A DNA stretch of 24,048 nt, from positions 1-24,048 of IMG/VR virus record IMGVR_UViG_3300034073_004063, one strand, 5' to 3'. The notes beneath the pieces are model-generated. The model had not been told where the DNA came from. It worked only from the letters and a program-made list of their open reading frames with translations, and made no database searches. Position numbers and translations under genes: made by a program. This DNA is from a virus. The first letter of the stretch is position 1, and every line of letters starts with the position of its first letter. Positions 1-4,908 of the stretch are shown in pieces.

Positions 1-2
1 GA

Positions 3-524
3 ACCCCCCCCGGTTCACACGGAACCCCATGGGGTCCCCACAGACCTACCGAGAATAGTCATGGAATAGACATTGAACCTAAAACCCCCCCTACCCCCCC
101 GGAACCCGCGAACCTCACCGCAACCGACACGCCGGGAATGACAAGCCTAGGGGATGACCCAGAAGTCCGACACGCCCTACAAGCAGCCGAACGACGCCGC
201 GCCACCCGCAACGCCGGCAGCCTCCTCTCTCAGCAGCACCCCCGCGTCTGGGCAGCCCTCACCGACCTCCAATCGATCTACGACTGGAAACCCACCGCCT
301 TCGCCAGCATCGCCGAACAACTCCTCAACCTCGCCCGCACCAACACCGACCACAGAACCGAACTCGCCATCCGCACCGTCATCGAAGCAGGCGCCACCAT
401 CACCCACCCCATCCCCTACATCCGCAAACTCCTCACCACCAACGACACGCAACCTGGTACAACCACCCCACGCCGAAGCCTCCGCGACGGCCTCACACCC
501 CTCGACAGCATCACCCTCGACTAA
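3..524 (+). CDS. Replication-initiator-like protein, C-terminal part (5'-truncated by window edge)
   Basis: The reading frame is open from base 3 to the TAA at 522-524, with no stop upstream of the first ATG (138). The 45 codons before that ATG encode a Pro/Thr/Gly-rich stretch that includes IDIEPKTPPTPPEP, which looks like a real interdomain linker and not like untranslated DNA. The gene therefore probably begins outside the window. The following ~125 residues are mostly helical and charged (VRHALQAAERRRATRN). They end in a segment containing ITHPIPYIRKLL, similar in style to the C-terminal 'P-x-Y-hydrophobic' element of phage helix-turn-helix replication initiators. Assignment to replication is inference from this architecture and from RusA downstream. 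No DNA-binding domain is visible because the N-terminus is missing. A strong AAGGAG at 523-528 starts the next gene. Confidence 0.6.
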   Translation, partial: TPPGSHGTPWGPHRPTENSHGIDIEPKTPPTPPEPANLTATDTPGMTSLGDDPEVRHALQAAERRRATRNAGSLLSQQHPRVWAALTDLQSIYDWKPTAFASIAEQLLNLARTNTDHRTELAIRTVIEAGATITHPIPYIRKLLTTNDTQPGTTTPRRSLRDGLTPLDSITLD

Positions 525-533
525 GGAGCCCAC

Positions 534-980
534 GTGACCATCACCAGCACCTACCACGACGACATCCGCATCCTCGGCAACCCACGCCAAGGCTGCCGGC
601 ATTGCGGCACCGTCATCAAACGCACCGCCGCGAACGGCCGCGCCATCATCTACCACCCCGGCACCACCTGCTGCGCCGGCGCCATCAAGGACCAAATCCA
701 GTACCGCGAGGGAGACTACGCTCGCCTCCGCGCGAACGGCGAGCAGCTCCTCGCCGCCGTCGACGACCTCGAAGCGAAAGCGAACCGCGCCGTCGGCAAG
801 GAACAAACCGAACTCCTCAACGAAGCCACCAAGGCACGCGCCGCGTACGAACGCCACGCACGCCAGTTCCGAATCGAGACCGACGGCGATCGCGACAGCG
901 ACATCATCGGCCTCAAGAACGAACTCCGCGAACTCCGCGCGCAACTCGACCGCATCGAACGCGACGAGGCAAACTGGTGA
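534..980 (+). CDS. Cys-rich zinc-knuckle-like protein with C-terminal coiled coil
   Basis: The GTG start is chosen because AAGGAG (523-528) lies 5 bases upstream. The product is 148 aa. Residues 21-24 are CRHC, followed by H41 and the pair C46-C47, a spacing compatible with one zinc site near the N-terminus. Residues ~53-148 are almost entirely helical and charged (repeated Glu/Arg/Leu), which suggests a coiled coil. I do not recognise a named family. Proteins of this layout occur in phage early regions without a known job. The stop overlaps the GTG of the next gene by three bases, so translation is probably coupled. An overlapping longer frame from 602 is only the upstream extension of the next gene and is rejected. 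Confidence 0.7.
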   Translation: MTITSTYHDDIRILGNPRQGCRHCGTVIKRTAANGRAIIYHPGTTCCAGAIKDQIQYREGDYARLRANGEQLLAAVDDLEAKANRAVGKEQTELLNEATKARAAYERHARQFRIETDGDRDSDIIGLKNELRELRAQLDRIERDEANW

Positions 981-2197
981 ACCTCTACCAGCACTTCGAC
1001 ATCGACACCGCCGCCGCCCTCGAACGCGCCATCGAACAACACCCCCTCCTCGCCGAAGCCCTCCACGCCCGCGTCATCCACAACCGCGACATCACCGACA
1101 GCTTCGTCTTCACCCACCAACGCGGCACCTGGCGCTCCCGCGAAGACCAAATCGCCAGCGCCGAGGAATACCGCGATCGGCAACGCACCCAACCGCAACA
1201 CGAGCAACCCAACCTCCCCGAACCCAAAACCCGCATCACGCCCAAACGCAACCCGAACCCCATCCACAAACCCAAACCACGCGAACCACGCAACCAACCC
1301 GTCACCTGCCAACACTGCAAAAAAGTCTTCACCCCCAAACGCGCCGGCAGGAAGTTCTGCAGCCGCGACTGCAGCATCAACCTCGGCCGCCAAAACCTCC
1401 GCCTCGGCCAAGTTCGCAAGCACAACCGAGACCCCCGCACCTGCCTCGAATGCCACCAGACCTTCACACCACCCAAACCCACCAGCAAATACTGCAGCGT
1501 CACCTGCCACACGACAGCCGTCCGTAAGCACCTGAAACCGAAGCCACCCAAAATCCCACGCGCACCCAAACCGATCGCCGCACCCAAACCGCCACGCGAA
1601 CCCAGCCTCCCCAAACAAACCCCCATCAACATCCACGAACACACCCACGACGGCATCCACTACGTCACCACCCACTACCTGAAGCAGCACCTCGCCGCCC
1701 ACCACCCCGAACTCCTCGAACGCAGCCACTACCGACGCGGCACCATCTGGAGCCTCTACGGCGCCAGGTACCCGATCATGCGTCGCCTCGACATCGGCCA
1801 CGAACGCATGCAAGACCCCATCCCACTCTTCAGCCGCACCGACTGCGAACGCCTCATCCACGCGCAATACCAAGGTCGAGGCGCCATCGGGCAACTCCCC
1901 AAGTACACCGAACCCACCACCATCCGCATTCCCCGCGTCACGATCGACGGCATCGAATGGATGCGCGGCAACGAAGCGATCAGCATCATCGGCGGCATCA
2001 CCATCGACGAGGTCATCCGCACGTTCCGCACGGACTACGAACCGAACAACATCGCCCGCAAAGTCGCGCATGCCCTCACCGACAACAAACGCTTCAGGTA
2101 CCTCCCGATCATGCAACTCGGCAGCGTCAAAACGTTCTTCTACCGCACGATCGACATCCTCCCCCTCGCCGGCACGATGAAGGACATCCTCCAGTGA
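977..2197 (+). CDS. Protein with twin CxxC-x13-CxxxC zinc fingers
   Basis: The start is placed at the GTG at 977, which overlaps the previous stop (GTGA). The frame is open further up to 602, but that part lies fully inside the previous gene. The product is 406 aa. Two copies of the same finger are visible: C111-C114 with C128-C132, and C156-C159 with C173-C177. Both have 13 residues between the pairs and a shared VF/TF-TP core followed by K-[FY]-C, which indicates an internal duplication of a small treble-clef-like or HNH-like zinc module. A Lys/Pro/Asn-rich linker (about residues 75-108) precedes the fingers and a second one (about 185-215) follows. The C-terminal half (~220-406) is globular and unrecognised. 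No HNH catalytic histidines are evident. DNA or RNA binding is plausible but is inference only. Confidence 0.7.
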   Translation: MNLYQHFDIDTAAALERAIEQHPLLAEALHARVIHNRDITDSFVFTHQRGTWRSREDQIASAEEYRDRQRTQPQHEQPNLPEPKTRITPKRNPNPIHKPKPREPRNQPVTCQHCKKVFTPKRAGRKFCSRDCSINLGRQNLRLGQVRKHNRDPRTCLECHQTFTPPKPTSKYCSVTCHTTAVRKHLKPKPPKIPRAPKPIAAPKPPREPSLPKQTPINIHEHTHDGIHYVTTHYLKQHLAAHHPELLERSHYRRGTIWSLYGARYPIMRRLDIGHERMQDPIPLFSRTDCERLIHAQYQGRGAIGQLPKYTEPTTIRIPRVTIDGIEWMRGNEAISIIGGITIDEVIRTFRTDYEPNNIARKVAHALTDNKRFRYLPIMQLGSVKTFFYRTIDILPLAGTMKDILQ

Positions 2198-2448
2198 CCC
2201 AAGAGAATCAGGAAGCCGTCCCACCCAAGCATCTCGATCAGGCACTCCACGACCTCTACCTCAGTCACGAGCGCGGCGAGCCGGACTTCATCCCCCGCCA
2301 GAACGGCTGGCGTAACCTCAGCGCCTTCAAGGAACTCGTCACCCTCGGCGAAGCGAAAAGCGTGCAACGCACCCCATTCAACAGCTACCGCATCACCCTC
2401 CTCGGGATGGTCGTCGCTCGCCGCACGCTCGAGGAGAACGCGGCATGA
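2194..2448 (+). CDS. Small hypothetical protein (84 aa)
   Basis: The GTG start at 2194 overlaps the previous TGA (GTGA), and the TGA at 2446-2448 overlaps the ATG of rusA, so this is a tightly coupled member of the early operon. The frame is open upstream to 1957, but that part lies inside the preceding gene and is not used. The sequence contains FIPRQNGWRNLSAFKELVTLG and ends in a short hydrophobic helix followed by RRTLEENAA. It looks like a small folded winged-helix-sized protein, but I recognise no family. Its place directly before a Holliday-junction resolvase suggests a DNA-metabolism role, which is inference. Confidence 0.65.
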   Translation: MTQENQEAVPPKHLDQALHDLYLSHERGEPDFIPRQNGWRNLSAFKELVTLGEAKSVQRTPFNSYRITLLGMVVARRTLEENAA

Positions 2449-2825
2449 CAACCACCCTCACGCTCCCGTGGCCACCCACCAGCAATCACGCTTACGCGAC
2501 CGTCCGCACCGCGACGGGTACCCGTCGAATCAAAAGCCAGAACGCGCGGAACTACGCGCTACTCGCGCAGGTGCTCACGAAGCGAGTGCATCCCACGCCG
2601 ATCTTCACGGCGACCGATCGGATCGCCGTCACGCTGGTGCTCCATCCGCCGGACGCTCGGAGGTTCGATATCGCGAATCGCGAGAAGATCCTGATCGACG
2701 CGATCGCTCCCGTCCTCGGCTTCGATGACAGTCAGATCGATCGCATCTGCATTCATCGAGCCGCCGTGAGTCTAGACGAGCGAGTGATCGCGACCATCGC
2801 TACGTACCACCCGAACAGCAACTGA
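2445..2825 (+). CDS. rusA: RusA-family Holliday-junction resolvase
   Basis: The protein is 126 aa, normal for RusA. The N-terminus LPWPPTSNHAY is the typical RusA opening (beta strand with PPS/T-x-N). The catalytic region is HPPDARRFDIANREK (67-81), then ID85 and FDDSQID (93-99). RusA resolves four-way DNA junctions made in recombination or replication so that concatemers can be packaged, and it acts as a homodimer with metal-binding aspartates. In E. coli RusA the motif is D-x-D-N-x-x-K. Here the second Asp position is Ala (D75-I-A77-N78-R-E-K81), while D75, K81 and D94/D95 are kept. GAGGAG (2431-2436) lies 8 bases before the ATG. It is the last gene before the non-coding region. Confidence 0.88.
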   Translation: MTTTLTLPWPPTSNHAYATVRTATGTRRIKSQNARNYALLAQVLTKRVHPTPIFTATDRIAVTLVLHPPDARRFDIANREKILIDAIAPVLGFDDSQIDRICIHRAAVSLDERVIATIATYHPNSN

Positions 2826-2835
2826 AACGGGAGCG

Positions 2836-2844
2836 TGCTAGACT
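2836..2844 (+). promoter_or_regulatory. Extended -10 promoter-like box A (TGCTAGACT)
   Basis: TG-n-TAnnnT fits an extended -10 element. The 10-mer GTGCTAGACT (2835-2844) recurs exactly at 2940-2949. No convincing -35 hexamer lies 16-18 bases upstream. A start about 7 bases downstream would put the RNA end at the 5' arm of the element A stem. Confidence 0.45.
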
Positions 2845-2850
2845 TGCGCT

Positions 2851-2898
2851 CAGCGTTCGTCGGGAGGAGCCGCCAAGCACCTAAGCCCCGTCGAACGC
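2851..2898 (+). ncRNA. Putative structured RNA element A
   Basis: Arms 2853-2864 and 2887-2898 pair at 11 of 12 positions (GCGTTCG with CGAACGC, CGGG with CCCG, one T-T mismatch). They enclose a loop with GGAGGAG and CACCTAAGC. No start codon follows the SD-like GGAGG at a usable distance, so it is not simply a leader. The element sits between box A and a strong hairpin (2899-2936), as expected of a short independent transcript. It matches no RNA family I can name. Confidence 0.35.
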
Positions 2899-2936
2899 AT
2901 CGAGGCGTCTTCCGGTACCGCGGGAGACGCCTCGAT
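2899..2936 (+). terminator. Perfect 12-bp inverted repeat, possible terminator
   Basis: ATCGAGGCGTCT (2899-2910) and AGACGCCTCGAT (2925-2936) are exact reverse complements around a 14-base loop. Only CTTGT follows, so it lacks a real T tract. It could end transcription from rusA and element A, or it may simply insulate the promoter-like box 4 bases downstream. Confidence 0.5.
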
Positions 2937-2940
2937 CTTG

Positions 2941-2949
2941 TGCTAGACT
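2941..2949 (+). promoter_or_regulatory. Extended -10 promoter-like box B (TGCTAGACT)
   Basis: Exact repeat of box A, 105 bases downstream and directly after the 12-bp hairpin. It is a candidate promoter for element B and the packaging/head operon. No -35 element is visible. Confidence 0.45.
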
Positions 2950-3028
2950 CCCTGCAGGTCGGGGACTGCGGGAGGAATCCCGCGCCTAAACCACCGCTAC
3001 CCCCGACCCACCAGTCCTCAAAGAGGAC
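2950..3028 (+). ncRNA. Putative structured RNA element B / 5' leader of the packaging operon
   Basis: The outer stem GGTCGGGG (2957-2964) pairs with CCCCGACC (3001-3008). Inside it GCGGGA (2968-2973) and TCCCGC (2978-2983) close a GGAA (GNRA) tetraloop, and GCCTAAACC follows. A separate hairpin GTCCTC/GAGGAC (3014-3028, loop AAA) comes next. Element A has the same order: box, closing stem, GGGAGGA, then CCTAA-C-C. The two therefore look like diverged copies. B could be a leader of the downstream genes, while A is cut off by its own hairpin. Confidence 0.35.
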
Positions 3029-3057
3029 AGCCATGATCGGCTTGCATGACCAGCGGC

Positions 3058-3085
3058 GAGTGCCAGCGGGAAACCGCTGGCACTC
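3058..3085 (+). terminator. Perfect 12-bp hairpin with GAAA tetraloop
   Basis: GAGTGCCAGCGG (3058-3069) and CCGCTGGCACTC (3074-3085) are exact reverse complements around GAAA. No T tract follows. It ends 13 bases before the GAGGAG that serves the 52-aa gene at 3110, so it may be a transcription attenuator, an RNA-stability element or a 5' cap on the downstream message. The fold is the same type as the hairpin at 13250-13275. Confidence 0.5.
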
Positions 3086-3109
3086 ATCGTTCACCCCCGA
3101 GGAGCCACG

Positions 3110-3268
3110 ATGCCGTACTCGATCGTCAACCGCCGGAACCAATACTGCGTCATCAAAGACGACGATGGTCGCGTGATGGGCTGCCACCCTACCCGCGAGC
3201 AAGCGCAAGCGCAACTCACCGCACTCAACATCGCTGAGCGGCGGTACCGACTCGAGGTGCTACCCTAA
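3110..3268 (+). CDS. Small phage protein with GCHPTREQAQAQLTAL motif (52 aa)
   Basis: The ATG at 3110 is preceded by GAGGAG (3099-3104) with 5 bases spacing, and the frame runs to TAA at 3266-3268. The protein opens MPYSIVNRRNQYCVIKDDDG and continues with GCHPTREQAQAQLTALN. This 'C-V-ikdd-G-x-v-x-G-C-H-x-T-r-e-x-A-x-x-Q-L-x-A-L' pattern is familiar from short proteins, or N-terminal segments, near terminase and prohead protease genes of phages from high-GC hosts. It probably forms a beta hairpin plus helix. The function is unknown. Its position as first gene of the packaging operon, with its own strong SD and 4 bases before the terS ATG, argues that it is real although very short. Confidence 0.75.
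   Translation: MPYSIVNRRNQYCVIKDDDGRVMGCHPTREQAQAQLTALNIAERRYRLEVLP
3258..3266 (+). promoter_or_regulatory. Possible leaderless promoter for terS (TGCTACCCT)
   Basis: TG-C-TACCCT lies inside the last codons of the 52-aa gene and ends 6 bases before the terS ATG at 3273. That is the distance expected if transcription starts on the A of the ATG. terS has no good SD. The match could be chance, since the same bases encode the Val-Leu-Pro end of the small protein. Confidence 0.3.
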
Positions 3269-3272
3269 CCGC

Positions 3273-3737
3273 ATGGACGCAAGTCAACCGCTCCTAAACA
3301 TTCGGCACGAGCACTTCGCACGCGCCGTCGCGAGCGGCGAAACGAAAACGCGAGCGTACAACGCAGCTGGTTACAACAGCACCACCCCCGCCAGCCAAGG
3401 CAGCATCCTCAGTCGCCGCCCCGAAGTCGCAGCACGCATCGCCTACCTCAAGGACCAACTCGGACGGAACCTCGAGCAAGAAATGCTCGACACGCACCGC
3501 GCAAACGAACGCGAACGCATCCAAGAACTAGAAGCTCGCACCCGCGCGATCATCCACCGACTCGAATCCGAAATGAACGGCGACGGACCCGACACGCACT
3601 CAAGCGCGCGGATTGCCGCCGCGATGAACCTCGCGAAACTCCTTGGCCTCACCAACGATCAAGTCGAACACTCCGGCGGCATGCAGATCGAGGTGACGTA
3701 TGTTGAGCAGCAACCGATCACCGAAGAACAAACCTAA
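3273..3737 (+). CDS. terS: Terminase small subunit
   Basis: The protein is 154 aa. Residues ~9-60 (NIRHEHFARAVASGETKTRA followed by a Y-N-A-A-G-Y and S-R-R-P-E-V-A-A-R-I pattern) are the N-terminal helix-turn-helix DNA-binding domain of the Terminase_2-like small subunit. A charged helical oligomerisation region follows (~62-100). The tail 'SARIAAAMNLAKLLGLTND' is typical of the family C-terminus. TerS recognises the packaging site in phage DNA, forms a ring and delivers DNA to TerL. The gene overlaps terL by 38 bases, so the two are co-expressed. Only a weak SD precedes the ATG, so translation may be coupled to the 52-aa gene or leaderless. Confidence 0.85.
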   Translation: MDASQPLLNIRHEHFARAVASGETKTRAYNAAGYNSTTPASQGSILSRRPEVAARIAYLKDQLGRNLEQEMLDTHRANERERIQELEARTRAIIHRLESEMNGDGPDTHSSARIAAAMNLAKLLGLTNDQVEHSGGMQIEVTYVEQQPITEEQT

Positions 3738-4908
3738 GCCGAAAGTCAACCTGCAGCTGCCCAAACTGCATCGCGAGCAGGCACGCATCGTCAGTGAGGC
3801 ACGCCGCTTCAACGTCCTCGCATGCGGAAGACGCTTCGGGAAAACCGTCCTCCTACTCGATCGCCTCATTCCCGTCCTCCTCACCGGCCGCCCATGCGCC
3901 TGGTTCGCACCGAACGAGAAACTCTTCGACGAAGCCTGGCGTGACGCCGTACGCCTCCTCACACCCGTCATTCGACACAAGGACCAGCAGAAGAAACGCC
4001 TTGAGCTCATCACCGGCGGCACCCTCGAGTTCTGGACTCTCCACAACACCGACGACCCAGGACGAAGCAGGAAGTACGCCGCGATCGCCGTCGACGAAGC
4101 CGCCATGGCCTCCCGCTTAGAGCGGCAATGGCTCGAAGCCATCAGGCCCACCCTCACGGACTACCGCGGTGGCGCCTGGTTCGCCAGCACGCCCAAAGGC
4201 GCAAACTACTTCCGCACCCTCTTCGACCGCGGACGCAGCAACGACCCCGACTGGATCAGTCACCAACTCCCCACCAGCCTCAACCCATTCATCAGCGCCA
4301 CCGAACTCGACACCGCCAAACGGGAACTCCCCAGCCTCGTGTACCAGCAGGAGTACCTCGCCGAGTTCGTCGACATGCAAGGCGCCACCGTCCGCCGCGA
4401 ATGGCTGAAGCACGCACCCGCCCCCGCCGGCATGACCCTCGTCATGGGCGTCGACCTCGCCATCAGCAAACGCACCGACGCGGACTACACCGCCGCCGTC
4501 ATCCTCGGAAAACACCAAGACAACATTCACGTCGTTCACGCCAGCCGCACCCGCGCCGGATTCCAAGGAAGCGTGGACTTCATTCGCGCGCTCGCGCATC
4601 GCTACAAGCCCGCCATCATCGCGATCGAAAGCGTGCAGTACCAGGCAGCCGTCGTCGAGCAACTCCTCCGCGACAGCACCCTCCCGATCATCGGCATCAA
4701 ACCCGACAAGGACAAACTCACGCGCTTCCTACCCCTCGCAGTCCGTTACGAACAAGGACTCGTATGGCACGAGGAAGCCCTCGAAGAGTACGAGGATGAA
4801 CTCCTCAGCTTCCCTGTCGGGAAGCACGATGACCTCGTCGACGCTGCAGCGTACGCTTACAATCAAGTCAGCGCAGCCGGAAGCGGCCCGCGCGTCAGGA
4901 GCCTATAA
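3700..4908 (+). CDS. terL: Terminase large subunit (packaging ATPase and nuclease)
   Basis: The protein is 402 aa, a compact TerL. The N-terminal ATPase has Walker A GRRFGKT (43-49), Walker B AIAVDE (128-133, with catalytic E133) and coupling motif FASTPKG (161-167). The C-terminal RNase-H-like nuclease has D252 in MGVDLA, E310 in IAIES and D377/D378 in HDDLVDAA, the usual acidic triad. The enzyme pumps DNA through the portal and cuts the concatemer. GAGGTGA at 3690-3696 lies just upstream of the ATG. The start lies inside terS (38-base overlap), and the stop TAA overlaps the portal ATG by one base. All key motifs are intact. Confidence 0.95.
   Translation: MLSSNRSPKNKPKPKVNLQLPKLHREQARIVSEARRFNVLACGRRFGKTVLLLDRLIPVLLTGRPCAWFAPNEKLFDEAWRDAVRLLTPVIRHKDQQKKRLELITGGTLEFWTLHNTDDPGRSRKYAAIAVDEAAMASRLERQWLEAIRPTLTDYRGGAWFASTPKGANYFRTLFDRGRSNDPDWISHQLPTSLNPFISATELDTAKRELPSLVYQQEYLAEFVDMQGATVRREWLKHAPAPAGMTLVMGVDLAISKRTDADYTAAVILGKHQDNIHVVHASRTRAGFQGSVDFIRALAHRYKPAIIAIESVQYQAAVVEQLLRDSTLPIIGIKPDKDKLTRFLPLAVRYEQGLVWHEEALEEYEDELLSFPVGKHDDLVDAAAYAYNQVSAAGSGPRVRSL

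Noticed and set aside
602-976. N-terminal extension of the zinc-finger gene
   Set aside because: It lies wholly in the previous gene's sequence and encodes an Arg/His/Pro-rich stretch. The coupled GTG at 977 is better.
177-2245. Long minus-strand frames (for example 177-944 and 716-2245)
   Set aside because: They are shadows of C-rich plus-strand genes: low-complexity Val/Gly/Asp/Glu-rich products, no SD and opposite to every neighbour.
2850-3030. tRNA or tRNA-like gene
   Set aside because: No cloverleaf, T-loop GTTCRA pattern or acceptor stem. The pairing is simple nested stems.
2835-3176. 113-codon plus frame across the intergenic region
   Set aside because: No SD, basic low-complexity product, and it crosses strong hairpins and overlaps the 52-aa gene.
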